NCBI RefSeq assembly: GCF_001636055.1
Contig: NZ_CP011789.1
Span: 3,844,001 to 3,908,000, forward strand
DNA: 64,000 bases
Source of the DNA: Pseudomonas putida
GTDB lineage: Bacteria > Pseudomonadota > Gammaproteobacteria > Pseudomonadales > Pseudomonadaceae
Reading direction: 5' to 3'
Each line of letters opens with the position of its first letter. Within the stretch, counting starts at the first letter, position 1. Of this stretch, positions 47,976-55,854 are shown one piece after another. A program made the translations under genes and the position numbers. The notes beneath the pieces were generated by a model that worked only from the letters and a program-made list of their open reading frames with translations, did not search any database and was not told the origin of the DNA.

Positions 47976-48592
47976 CAGTCACGCCTCAGCAGGCCGCAGA
48001 ACACACCTTCGATGCAGAAGTCGTGCTCGGGGCCCACGTCGATGGGGGCATAGGCCGGGTTGCGTGGCAGCAGCCGATAGCCACCCGCCACCCGTTGCAG
48101 GCGCTTGATGGTGACCTCGCCATCGAGCCGTGCAACGACGATCTGCCCGTCGCGAGCATCGCCCTGCTGGAGAATGCCGACCAGATCGCCGTCGAGGATA
48201 CCGTCGCCGATCATCGAATCGCCGCGCACCTTGAGCAGGTAGTCGGGCGTGCGACGGAACAGGCTGGGGTCGATCAGCAATTGTTCGTGGATGCCCAGGT
48301 CCGGACCGATCGGCGCACCGGCGGCGACCCGGCCAAGCACCGGAATCTCGAGGATTTCCGGTCGGCGCAGCGGTTCGGCCAGGCGAATGCCCCGCGCCTG
48401 GTTAGGCGTGACCTCGATGTAACCACCCTCATGCAGGGCAGTGATGTGCTTGCGCGCCACGCTACGCGAGGCGAAACCGAAGCGCTCGGCGATATCGGCC
48501 AGGCTCGGCGGCTGGCCGTGGTCGGCGATGCGCTCGCGGATGAATTCGAGAATGGCGCGGCGTTTGGGGGATAGTTTGTCCATGGAGCACAT
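47975..48592 (-). CDS. lexA2: LexA2 SOS repressor
   Basis: A 205-residue LexA-family repressor heading the mutasome operon. It has an N-terminal winged helix (KLSPKRRAILEFIRERIAD; PPSLADIAERFGFASRSVA). The autocleavage site is Ala-Gly in VAAGAPIGP, the catalytic Ser is in RGDSMIGDGI and the Lys in VTIKRL. P. putida carries two LexA proteins; LexA2 controls its own imu operon through GTAC-N4-GTGC sites, and one is present at the start. ATG 48592 (MCSMDKL) has AAAAGAG 5 bases upstream; ATG 48583 (MDKL) is an alternative. Confidence 0.92.
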   Translation of the reverse strand: MCSMDKLSPKRRAILEFIRERIADHGQPPSLADIAERFGFASRSVARKHITALHEGGYIEVTPNQARGIRLAEPLRRPEILEIPVLGRVAAGAPIGPDLGIHEQLLIDPSLFRRTPDYLLKVRGDSMIGDGILDGDLVGILQQGDARDGQIVVARLDGEVTIKRLQRVAGGYRLLPRNPAYAPIDVGPEHDFCIEGVFCGLLRRD

Positions 48593-48598
48593 TTGTAC
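48587..48598 (-). promoter_or_regulatory. LexA2 box
   Basis: On the minus strand GTACAAATGTGC, an exact fit to the GTAC-N4-GTGC site reported for P. putida LexA2. It overlaps the start codon at 48592, so repressor binding would block early transcription. Autoregulation of the lexA2-imuA-imuB-dnaE2 operon is expected. Confidence 0.8.
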
Positions 48599-48711
48599 TC
48601 TTTTCCAGGAACACTGAACAGCCCCCTTCGTCGCCGCACCTCGGGTCCTTGCCCAGACCGACACCCTCGAACAGTGCCCCTGCTGCGCGCGCCCAACATC
48701 GAACGCACCAC

Positions 48712-48743
48712 TTCAGATTCCATTCAGATTCGATACCGATAAT
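48712..48743 (+). promoter_or_regulatory. direct-repeat operator and -10 of the acyl-ligase/diiron-oxidase operon
   Basis: TTCAGATTC occurs at 48712-48720 and again at 48723-48731, an exact 9-bp direct repeat with an 11-bp period, the arrangement bound by OmpR-family response regulators. A -10-like GATAAT follows at 48738-48743, and AGGGGGA precedes the ATG at 48776. The repeats cover the -35 region, which has no good -35 hexamer. The operon encodes such a regulator (53029), so autoactivation is likely. Confidence 0.65.
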
Positions 48744-48775
48744 CCACCCCGTCAAGCCCAATTAGGGGGAGTTTC

Positions 48776-49453
48776 ATGACCGAATCTCAATGGAGCAGCC
48801 TGCTCCCACTCGCTATCGGCAATCACCCGGATCATCGCGCGCACCTGTCGCTTCATCGAGCGGATGACCTCGCGCGCAAGGACTTGGAGCACTTTATCCA
48901 CCAATGTTTTGCCACCGTGCACCGGGCCGATGTGCAGCATTACCTGCCAGAGCTGCTGGCATTGCAGGACAGTCACGGGCAACTGATCGCAGCTGCAGGC
49001 ATGCGCCCCGCCTGCGAGGGTCCGCTTTTCCTCGAAAAGTATCTGGACATGCCCTTGGAGGCCGCCGTTTCCCAGCTCACAGGCACTTCGCCAAGCCGCG
49101 CCTGCATGGTCGAGGTAGGCAACCTGGCTTCGCTCAGCGCCGGCAGCGCCCGCATCATTATCATTGCCATCACCTGGCTGCTTGCCATCCGTGGCCTTGA
49201 GTGGGTCGCATTCACCGGCGCCGCGACCTTGATCAACAGCTTTCGGCGGCTAGGGCTGACACCCACCGTGCTGGCGTCGGCAGACCCAAACCGCCTTCGA
49301 GGCCAGGTAGACCAATGGGGGACCTACTATGACCAACGCCCCCAGGTGTTCGTCGGGCGCATCGGCGACGGCTTCGACGCGTTGACCCGATCCGGCGTAT
49401 TCCAACGACTGGGCTTTCCCTTGATTGCCAAGGAGGCCGGTCATGCTGCGTGA
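48776..49453 (+). CDS. thermostable hemolysin family protein, putative acyltransferase
   Basis: A 225-residue protein of the thermostable hemolysin family (named after the Vibrio delta-VPH protein). I see no signal peptide or membrane helix. The middle region MVEVGNLASLSAGSARIIII, followed by AITWLLAIRGLEWVAFTGAA and LINSFRRLGL, has the strand-helix-strand-helix rhythm of GNAT and LuxI-type acyltransferases, so an acyl-transfer role seems likelier than pore formation. It is the first gene of a seven-gene operon and overlaps the ligase gene by 11 bases. Haemolysis has been reported for the Vibrio relative, but the activity here is unknown. Confidence 0.85.
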   Translation: MTESQWSSLLPLAIGNHPDHRAHLSLHRADDLARKDLEHFIHQCFATVHRADVQHYLPELLALQDSHGQLIAAAGMRPACEGPLFLEKYLDMPLEAAVSQLTGTSPSRACMVEVGNLASLSAGSARIIIIAITWLLAIRGLEWVAFTGAATLINSFRRLGLTPTVLASADPNRLRGQVDQWGTYYDQRPQVFVGRIGDGFDALTRSGVFQRLGFPLIAKEAGHAA

Positions 49454-50906
49454 ACTGGAGCGTTTCCGCGAGCAGCTGATGTCGCTCGCACGTGATCATG
49501 CCGGTGCCGTGGCGGTCAAGGGAGCGACTGACCGTTACACCTATCGGCAATTGCTCGCAGAGGTGGGGCTGCGCGCTCAGGTGCTGCATCGACAACCTGC
49601 GGGTACATTGGTACTGGCCCTGGATAACGGCCCTGAGCTGTTGTTCTGGGATCTGGCTGCCTTGTTCGCAGAGCGCCCCTGCGTGATCGTGCCGTCGTTC
49701 TTCAGTGCGGCGCAGTTCGATCACTGCATCGTCCAAAGCGGTGCATCAGCCGTGTTGTGCGCGACGCAGCGGACGCCGCATCTGCCAGACAAGGGATTTG
49801 TCCAGAATGGTGAATTCTGGGTACGCGAAAACGCGACCCGCGCAGAGTTGCCTGATGGCACAGCCAAGATCACCTACACCTCTGGCAGCACCGGCAACCC
49901 CAAAGGTGTCTGCCTCAGCGCCGAAGCCATACTGCGTGTAGCGCGCGAGCTGGAAGCTGCCAGCCGACCAGCCGAAACACTGCACTATCTGGCAGTGCTG
50001 CCAGTGGGTGTGCTGCTGGAGAATATTGGCGTCTACGCCGCACTGATGGCGGGCGCCTGCGTACAGCTATACCCGCAGCAGCAGTTGGGCATGAACGGGG
50101 CGAGCCAGGTCGACTTCAAGCAACTGCTGGGCGTCATTGCGCTCAGCGGTGCTCAGAGCCTGATACTCGTACCGCAATTGCTGATGGGGCTGGTCATGGC
50201 CATCGAGCGCGGACTGATGCGCGTTGGCCCACTGCGTTTAGTCGCGGTGGGCGGTGCACGGGTATCGCCAAGCCTGCTGGCACGGGCCGAAGCGGTCGGG
50301 TTACCGGTGTTCGAAGGGTATGGTCTGTCGGAATGCGCGTCAGTGGTTGCGCTGAACCGTCCGGGGGCCATTCGCCCTGGCAGCGTCGGCAAGCCATTGC
50401 CCCACGTGCAGGTGCGCATTGCCGAGGACGGCGAGGTGCTGGTGGCCGGCTCGACCTTGCTTGGCTACCTGGAGGACGCCCCGGTTACCCGGTCATGGTG
50501 GGCGACCGGCGATCTCGGCCACCTCGACGACGAGGGCTACCTGTACCTGAACGGGCGCAAGAAACACCAGTTCATCACCAGCTTCGGGCGCAACGTCAAC
50601 CCAGAGTGGGTTGAAGCCGAGCTGACCCAGAGCGGCGTCATCGCCCAGGCATTCGTACATGGCGAAGCCTTGCCGCACAACCTGGCACTGCTGTGGCCAC
50701 TGGACCCCACCGCCAGCGATGAAGCCATCGAGCAGGCCGTGCAGCACTGCAACGCGCAACTGCCCGATTACGCCCGCGTGTCTGCATGGCGCCGGTTGCC
50801 GACCCCACTGAGCATCCATGACGAGACCCTGACAGCCAATGGCCGTCCCCGGCGCGAGGCGATCCTGAAGCGTTACCACACGTTGTTATCCGAGATTTCT
50901 TTGTGA
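49443..50906 (+). CDS. AMP-forming acyl-CoA synthetase/ligase family protein
   Basis: A 487-residue ANL-superfamily adenylating enzyme, shorter than typical acyl-CoA synthetases. The P-loop TYTSGSTGNPKGVCLS, the EGYGLSECASVVAL motif and the TGDLGHLDDEGYLYLNGRKK hinge region are intact. The invariant catalytic lysine near the C-terminus appears to be Arg (LTANGRPRREA where NGK is usual), which is odd. It likely activates a fatty or other carboxylic acid as an acyl-adenylate for the neighbouring acyltransferase or oxidase. ATG 49443 (MLRELERF) is chosen, inside the end of the preceding gene. The next gene starts 8 bases after its stop. Confidence 0.9.
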   Translation: MLRELERFREQLMSLARDHAGAVAVKGATDRYTYRQLLAEVGLRAQVLHRQPAGTLVLALDNGPELLFWDLAALFAERPCVIVPSFFSAAQFDHCIVQSGASAVLCATQRTPHLPDKGFVQNGEFWVRENATRAELPDGTAKITYTSGSTGNPKGVCLSAEAILRVARELEAASRPAETLHYLAVLPVGVLLENIGVYAALMAGACVQLYPQQQLGMNGASQVDFKQLLGVIALSGAQSLILVPQLLMGLVMAIERGLMRVGPLRLVAVGGARVSPSLLARAEAVGLPVFEGYGLSECASVVALNRPGAIRPGSVGKPLPHVQVRIAEDGEVLVAGSTLLGYLEDAPVTRSWWATGDLGHLDDEGYLYLNGRKKHQFITSFGRNVNPEWVEAELTQSGVIAQAFVHGEALPHNLALLWPLDPTASDEAIEQAVQHCNAQLPDYARVSAWRRLPTPLSIHDETLTANGRPRREAILKRYHTLLSEISL

Positions 50907-50914
50907 GGTCTACC

Positions 50915-51595
50915 ATGTCCTTTTTCGACACGCTGCAAACACAGACAGCCCAACAACGCCAGGCATTGTTCGCTGTGCCGGTGATCCGTGAAGCCTTGGC
51001 CGGCCAGGTCAGCCTGGACAGCTATGTCGCCTTCCTGACCCAGGCCTACCACCATGTTCGTCACACCGTTCCACTGATGATGGCCTGTGGCGCACGCTTG
51101 CCGTCGCGGCTGGAGTGGCTGCGCGGCGCGGTGTGCGAATACATCGACGAGGAGTACGGCCACGAGCAGTGGATTCTCAACGACATCAAGGCGTGCGGCG
51201 GTGACTGGGAAGCGGTACGTGATGGTCGACCGGCACTGTCGATAGAGCTGATGGTCGCCTACCTCTACGACCTGATTGCTCGCGGCAACCCGGTCGGCCT
51301 GTTCGGCATGGTCAATGTGCTCGAAGGCACCAGTATCGCCCTGGCCACCCAGGCGGCGGGCACCATCCAAAGCACCCTGGGCCTGCCTAACCAAGCGTTC
51401 AGCTACCTCAGCTCCCATGGTGCGCTCGACCAGGGCCACATGCAGACCTACAAACAGTTGATGGACCGTCTCGACGATGCTGCGGATCAACAGGCCGTCA
51501 TCCACGCAGCGAAAGTCGTCTATCGCCTGTACACCGAGATGTTCCAAGGCTTGCCACGCGCTGGGCTGCATGAGGTGAATCATGCGTTTGCCTGA
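50915..51595 (+). CDS. haem-oxygenase-like diiron oxidase (TenA/iron-containing redox family)
   Basis: A 226-residue all-helical protein of the TenA/haem-oxygenase-like fold. It carries a full metal-ligand pattern for the diiron branch: E80-x-x-H83 (DEEYGHEQW), E137 (VNVLEGTSIA), and H168-x3-D172-x2-H175 (SSHGALDQGHMQ). Members include UndA (1-undecene from lauric acid) and N-oxygenases. Here it should oxidise a substrate made or activated by the ligase. ATG 50915 has GTGAGG upstream. It overlaps the SDR gene by 14 bases. Confidence 0.85.
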   Translation: MSFFDTLQTQTAQQRQALFAVPVIREALAGQVSLDSYVAFLTQAYHHVRHTVPLMMACGARLPSRLEWLRGAVCEYIDEEYGHEQWILNDIKACGGDWEAVRDGRPALSIELMVAYLYDLIARGNPVGLFGMVNVLEGTSIALATQAAGTIQSTLGLPNQAFSYLSSHGALDQGHMQTYKQLMDRLDDAADQQAVIHAAKVVYRLYTEMFQGLPRAGLHEVNHAFA

Positions 51596-52388
51596 ATCTG
51601 TCGTGATCCTTACCGGTGCCAGTGGCGGCATTGGCCTGGAGCTGGCCGAGCAGTTGTGCGCTGCCGGTGCCCAGGTGCTGGCCGTCAGCCGACACATGGG
51701 CAAGCTGGCCAGCCTGATGAACCGATACCCGGACCGTCTGTACTGGCAAGCCGCCGACCTGCGCACACGAGAGGGGCGAGAACAGGTGGTCGCCCGCGCC
51801 CGCGAGAGGGGCCACGTCAACGTGCTGATCAACGCCGCTGGCGTGAACAGCTTCGCCCTGCTCGATCAGTTGGACGAGCAGGCGCTCGACGAACTGCTGG
51901 ACATCAATCTGAAGGCGCCGCTGCAACTGACACGTGCCTGCCTACCACTGCTGCGTGCTCAGCCCAAGGCGCTGGTGGTCAACGTCGGCTCAACCTATGG
52001 ATCGATCGGCTATCCGGGCTACGCCACCTACTGCGCCAGCAAGTTCGCCTTGCGCGGGTTCTCGGAGGCGTTACGCCGTGAGCTGGCCGACACCACGGTC
52101 AACGTCCTGTACGCCGCCCCCCGGGCGACCCATACCGCCATGAACAGCAGCGCCGCGACCGCGCTCAACCAAGCGCTGAAAGTCGGCATGGACGACCCGG
52201 CAGATGTCGCGCGCGCGGTGCTGGAGGCCGTGCAGTCCGAGCGCAGCGAGGTATACCTGGGCTGGCCGGAAAAACTCTTCGTGCGGATCAACAGCATGCT
52301 GCCAGGCATCGTCGATCGTGCGCTACGCAAGCAACTGCCCGTCATTCGCCGCTATATCGGCAACCACTCCAAGGAGTCGATCAAATGA
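51582..52388 (+). CDS. SDR family oxidoreductase of the diiron-oxidase operon
   Basis: A 268-residue classical SDR. It has the cofactor motif TGASGGIG (11-18), NAAG (84-87), and catalytic S137, Y150 and K154 (YCASKFAL). The extended C-terminus (about 228-262; WPEKLFVRINSMLPGIVD) is found in SDRs acting on lipid-like substrates. The start lies inside the diiron gene and the stop overlaps the next start by 4 bases, so expression is coupled on both sides. Probably reduces or oxidises an intermediate of the pathway; the direction is unknown. Confidence 0.9.
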   Translation: MRLPESVVILTGASGGIGLELAEQLCAAGAQVLAVSRHMGKLASLMNRYPDRLYWQAADLRTREGREQVVARARERGHVNVLINAAGVNSFALLDQLDEQALDELLDINLKAPLQLTRACLPLLRAQPKALVVNVGSTYGSIGYPGYATYCASKFALRGFSEALRRELADTTVNVLYAAPRATHTAMNSSAATALNQALKVGMDDPADVARAVLEAVQSERSEVYLGWPEKLFVRINSMLPGIVDRALRKQLPVIRRYIGNHSKESIK

Positions 52389-53026
52389 AGCGCCTGTTCG
52401 TCGCCAGCTTGCTGGCATTCACACCTTTGACCTGGGCATTGGACCAGGCCGGCTCCGAACACCTGAGCAGCCTGCAGCAGCGCTGGGCGCAGATCCAGTA
52501 TCAACTGCCCAAGGAAAAACGTGCCGACGCGCTTGAAAAGCTGGCTGGCGATGCCGCCACGTTCGTGCATCAGTACCCCGGCGCCCCTGAACCCTTGATC
52601 TGGCAAGGCATCATCAACAGCAGTTGGGCCGGGGCTACAGGTGGCCTTGGCGCATTGAGCAAGGTCAAGGCGGCGAAGGCCAGCCTGGAACAAGCCATGA
52701 AACTGGACCCCAACGCCTTGCAGGGTTCGGCCTACACCAGTCTCGGCACGCTATACGACCAAGTGCCTGGCTGGCCGATCGGGTTCGGCGATTCCGACAA
52801 GGCAGACGCCTTGCTGCGCCAAGCCCTGCAGATCAACCCAAACGGGATCGACAGCAACTACTTCTGGGCCGATCACCTCTACCGGCAGAAGCGTTATCCT
52901 GAAGCCACTCAAGCCCTGCACAAAGCCTTGCAGGCCCCACCGCGACCAGGACGTGAGTTGGCTGACCAAGGTCGACGCGGCGATATCGATGCTTTAATGA
53001 AAATGATCAAGGACAAACAGGACTGA
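52385..53026 (+). CDS. exported TPR-like protein
   Basis: A 213-residue protein with a Sec signal peptide (about 1-19; MKRLFVASLLAFTPLTWA). The mature part is helical with at least two TPR-like units (about 95-130; AKASLEQAMKLDPNA, and 138-185; ADALLRQALQINPNG and YPEATQALHKAL). It should be periplasmic, where it may present a ligand or partner to the sensor kinase. It overlaps the SDR by 4 bases and ends 2 bases before the response regulator gene, so it links the enzyme block and the signalling block. Confidence 0.85.
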   Translation: MKRLFVASLLAFTPLTWALDQAGSEHLSSLQQRWAQIQYQLPKEKRADALEKLAGDAATFVHQYPGAPEPLIWQGIINSSWAGATGGLGALSKVKAAKASLEQAMKLDPNALQGSAYTSLGTLYDQVPGWPIGFGDSDKADALLRQALQINPNGIDSNYFWADHLYRQKRYPEATQALHKALQAPPRPGRELADQGRRGDIDALMKMIKDKQD

Positions 53027-53028
53027 GC

Positions 53029-53691
53029 ATGCGGCTGCTGCTGGTTGAAGACGACATTGCACTGGGCGAAGGGATCTGTGACGGTTTGCGCCAGCAAGGC
53101 TACACCCTGGACTGGCTTCGTGACGGTGTCAGTGGCTTGCATGCGCTGCAACATGAGAGCTTCGACCTGGTGATTCTGGATCTTGGTCTGCCTCGCATGG
53201 ATGGCCTGGAACTGTTGCGACGGGTGCGCGCCGGTGGCGAAAGCCTGCCGGTGCTGATCCTCACGGCACGGGATGCACTGGACGACCGTATCTCCGGCCT
53301 CGATGCCGGCGCTGACGATTACCTGGTCAAGCCTTTCGACCTCAACGAGCTCAAGGCGCGCTTGCGCGCCTTGCTGCGGCGCAGCGCCGGGCGCGCCAAG
53401 CTATTGATCGAGCATGCAGGCGTCAGCCTCGATCCGGCCACCCAGCAAGTGCACTACAAGGGTAACGAGGTGGTGCTGACCCCCAAGGAATACCTGCTGC
53501 TGCACGAACTGTTGGCGCAACCGGGCAGGGTCTTCACCCGTGAACGCCTGACCCAGCTACTGTATGGCTGGGACGAAGAGCCCGAGAGCAATACCCTGGA
53601 GGTCAATATCTACCACCTGCGCAAGAAGCTGTTCAACGGACTGATCCGGACGGTGCGCGGGATCGGCTACCTGGTCGAGGCCAAGGCATGA
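53029..53691 (+). CDS. OmpR-family response regulator (QseB/PmrA-like)
   Basis: A 220-residue response regulator. The receiver (1-120) has the acidic pair E7-D8-D9, phospho-acceptor D51 (VILDLGLPRMDG) and switch Lys (DDYLVKPFDL). The C-terminal winged-helix domain (about 128-218; VVLTPKEYLLLHELLAQ, NTLEVNIYHLRKKL) is of the OmpR type that binds direct repeats spaced about one helical turn apart. Such a repeat lies in the operon promoter. It overlaps the kinase gene by 4 bases. Confidence 0.95.
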   Translation: MRLLLVEDDIALGEGICDGLRQQGYTLDWLRDGVSGLHALQHESFDLVILDLGLPRMDGLELLRRVRAGGESLPVLILTARDALDDRISGLDAGADDYLVKPFDLNELKARLRALLRRSAGRAKLLIEHAGVSLDPATQQVHYKGNEVVLTPKEYLLLHELLAQPGRVFTRERLTQLLYGWDEEPESNTLEVNIYHLRKKLFNGLIRTVRGIGYLVEAKA

Positions 53692-55049
53692 CTTCGCTAC
53701 GCCAACGCACACTCTGGCGGGTGATGCTGTTGCTGCTACTCGGCACCGGCCTGCTGGCGCTCTACAACTATCACGACAGCCGCCGCGAAATTAACGAAGT
53801 CTATGACGCCCACCTCGCCCAGAATGCCCGCCTGCTACAGGGCGTCATGAGCATGCCGGTGCAGGAAGGCTCACGGGAAGTGCTGTATCAGGCCTTCAAC
53901 CAGGCGTTGAGCAAGGCAGGACGGCATCAGGTCGGGCACCCGTATGAAAGCAAACTGGCTTTCCAGGTGTGGCAGGAGGGGGCAGGCCTGCTGGTGCATA
54001 CCCCCAGCGCACCGGCGATGCCGCCTCCAACTGCGGCGGGCTTCTACGATTTCATCACCGCTGGCGAACAGTGGCGTGGTTTCGTGTTACCGGTGCCGGA
54101 GAAACATTGGGTGATCTGGGTAGGCGAGCGTGACGACGTACGTTACGACCTGATCGACCGCATCGTGCGTCACACCCTGCTGCCTTTTCTACTCGGCAGC
54201 CTGGCATTGGCATTGCTGGTCTGGGTCGCCATTGGCTGGGGACTTGGACCGCTTCAGAACATGGCCAATGTCATACGCGGGCGTCACGCCGACTCGCTGG
54301 AGCCCCTGCAACTGGTGCCTCTGCCCTCGGAGCTTGAGCCCATGCAGGCCGCCATCAACCGCTTGCTGGCACAGATCAAGGACCTGCTACGGCGCGAGCA
54401 TCGGTTCATCGCCGATGCCGCCCACGAAATGCGCACGCCGTTGGCGGTCCTGCGCCTGCATGCACAGAACGCCTTGGCTGCCAGTAACGATAGCGAGCGG
54501 CAAAAAGCGCTGGGCTTTCTCATGGGCGGGGTCGATCGGTTGACGCGAGTGGTCAATCAGCTGCTGACACTGGCCCGCGTCGAGCCCCGGCTGGGTCAGC
54601 GTGCGACTACCCGCGTAGACCTGGCCGAGGTGGTCGCCGACACTCTGGCCGAGCTGACCCCATGGATACTGGACCGGGGGCTGGAGCCCTCCCTGGAGAT
54701 CGACGAAGGCGACCATCACCTGGTGATCGATGCTGGCGCGCTGGGCATCGCCCTGCAGAACCTGGTGTCCAACGCAGTAGAGCATTCACCCCCGGCAGGC
54801 CGCATCATCGTGTCACTCAAGCGCCTGGACAACGCCTTCGAATTAGTGGTCGAGGATGAAGGCCCGGGTATCGATGAAGCGAGTCTTTCCCGTGTATTCG
54901 AACGCTTCTACAGTCGTAACACCACGAACGGTGCAGGTCTTGGTCTTTCGATCGTGGCGACCATCATCGATCGCCTTGGCGGCCAGGTGCGACTGGAAAA
55001 TCGACCGCACAAAGGCCTGGCCGCCACCTTGCGACTGCCCATGGCGTGA
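53688..55049 (+). CDS. sensor histidine kinase (QseC-like)
   Basis: A 453-residue membrane sensor kinase. It has an N-terminal helix (about 10-27), a periplasmic sensor of about 130 residues (2CSK_N type), a second helix (about 163-185), HAMP-like linker, HisKA with H246 (ADAAHEMRTPLAVL) and HATPase_c (NLVSNAVEHSP, EDEGPGID, GAGLGLSIV). Cognate partner of the preceding response regulator. As the last gene of the operon it should sense a periplasmic signal, perhaps via the exported TPR-like protein or the pathway product. An 81-base gap follows before the HAD gene. Confidence 0.95.
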   Translation: MTSLRQRTLWRVMLLLLLGTGLLALYNYHDSRREINEVYDAHLAQNARLLQGVMSMPVQEGSREVLYQAFNQALSKAGRHQVGHPYESKLAFQVWQEGAGLLVHTPSAPAMPPPTAAGFYDFITAGEQWRGFVLPVPEKHWVIWVGERDDVRYDLIDRIVRHTLLPFLLGSLALALLVWVAIGWGLGPLQNMANVIRGRHADSLEPLQLVPLPSELEPMQAAINRLLAQIKDLLRREHRFIADAAHEMRTPLAVLRLHAQNALAASNDSERQKALGFLMGGVDRLTRVVNQLLTLARVEPRLGQRATTRVDLAEVVADTLAELTPWILDRGLEPSLEIDEGDHHLVIDAGALGIALQNLVSNAVEHSPPAGRIIVSLKRLDNAFELVVEDEGPGIDEASLSRVFERFYSRNTTNGAGLGLSIVATIIDRLGGQVRLENRPHKGLAATLRLPMA

Positions 55050-55130
55050 TGCCGAATCCCTTGACCGGTAATCGATCGATACAGGTATGATGGCCGCTGC
55101 TGAATTGTTTCTTCACTGCCAGGATGCCCG

Positions 55131-55790
55131 ATGCTGACCGCCCTGCTGTTCGACCTCGATGGGACCCTCACCGACACCGACACCCTGCACCTGCAGGCGT
55201 TTCGCAAGCTGCTGCACGATTACGACGGCCGCGAACTGACCCAGGAGCAATTCAACGCCCAGGTCAGCGGCCGCTCCAATGGCCTGCTGTTCAAGGAGCT
55301 GTTCCCCCAGGCCGATGCCGCCGAGTGCAAGCACCTGGCCGACCGCAAGGAGGCGCTGTTCCGCGAAATGTCGCCCACGCTCGAGCCGATGCCGGGCCTG
55401 CTGCGCCTGCTGGAGCACGCCGAGCGCCATGGCATCGGCATGTGCGTGGTGACCAATGCCCCGCGGCTGAACGCCGAGCACATGCTGGGGGCCATGGGCC
55501 TGGGCGAGCGCTTCGAGCATGTGCTCGTGGCCGACGAACTGGCCCGGCCCAAGCCCGACCCACTGCCCTACCTCACCGGCCTCCAGCGCCTGGAAGCCAA
55601 GGCCGCGCAGGCACTGGCCTTCGAAGACTCGCTGCCCGGCGTGAAGGCGGCGGTCGACGCCGGGATCTTCACCGTGGCCCTGGCCACCACCCAGCCGGCC
55701 GAGCGCCTGCTACAGGCCGGCGCGCAACTGGTGATCGAGGATTACAACGACCCACGGCTGTGGGCGTTGATCGAACAGATGCAGGCTTGA
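55131..55790 (+). CDS. HAD-superfamily phosphatase (subfamily IA)
   Basis: A 219-residue HAD hydrolase with motif I LFDLDGTLTDTD (Asp nucleophile and acid/base), motif II CVVTNAP, motif III Lys in ARPKPDP and motif IV FEDSLPGVKAA. The cap domain is of the beta-phosphoglucomutase/phosphoglycolate phosphatase type. The substrate is probably a small sugar or glycolate phosphate. It is not obviously part of the preceding operon, as an 81-base gap with its own AT-rich promoter-like stretch intervenes. A REP-like hairpin follows. Confidence 0.92.
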   Translation: MLTALLFDLDGTLTDTDTLHLQAFRKLLHDYDGRELTQEQFNAQVSGRSNGLLFKELFPQADAAECKHLADRKEALFREMSPTLEPMPGLLRLLEHAERHGIGMCVVTNAPRLNAEHMLGAMGLGERFEHVLVADELARPKPDPLPYLTGLQRLEAKAAQALAFEDSLPGVKAAVDAGIFTVALATTQPAERLLQAGAQLVIEDYNDPRLWALIEQMQA

Positions 55791-55798
55791 CCCTCGCC

Positions 55799-55846
55799 TC
55801 GGTAGGCGCGGCGGTTCGCCGCTGCGACGTGTTCCGCGCCTACCGA
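55799..55846. terminator. REP-like hairpin between convergent genes
   Basis: Perfect 13-bp outer stem TCGGTAGGCGCGG / CCGCGCCTACCGA (55799-55811 and 55834-55846), with an inner GCGG-TTCG-CCGC hairpin (55811-55822). It fills the gap between the HAD and MFS genes. No T tract is present, so it may end transcripts on both strands by structure, or be a REP element. Confidence 0.6.
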
Positions 55847-55854
55847 AGGGTGGG

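Noticed and set aside
55055-55090. Promoter of the HAD phosphatase gene
   Set aside because: TTGACC and TATGAT are present, but 19 bases apart, too wide for confidence.
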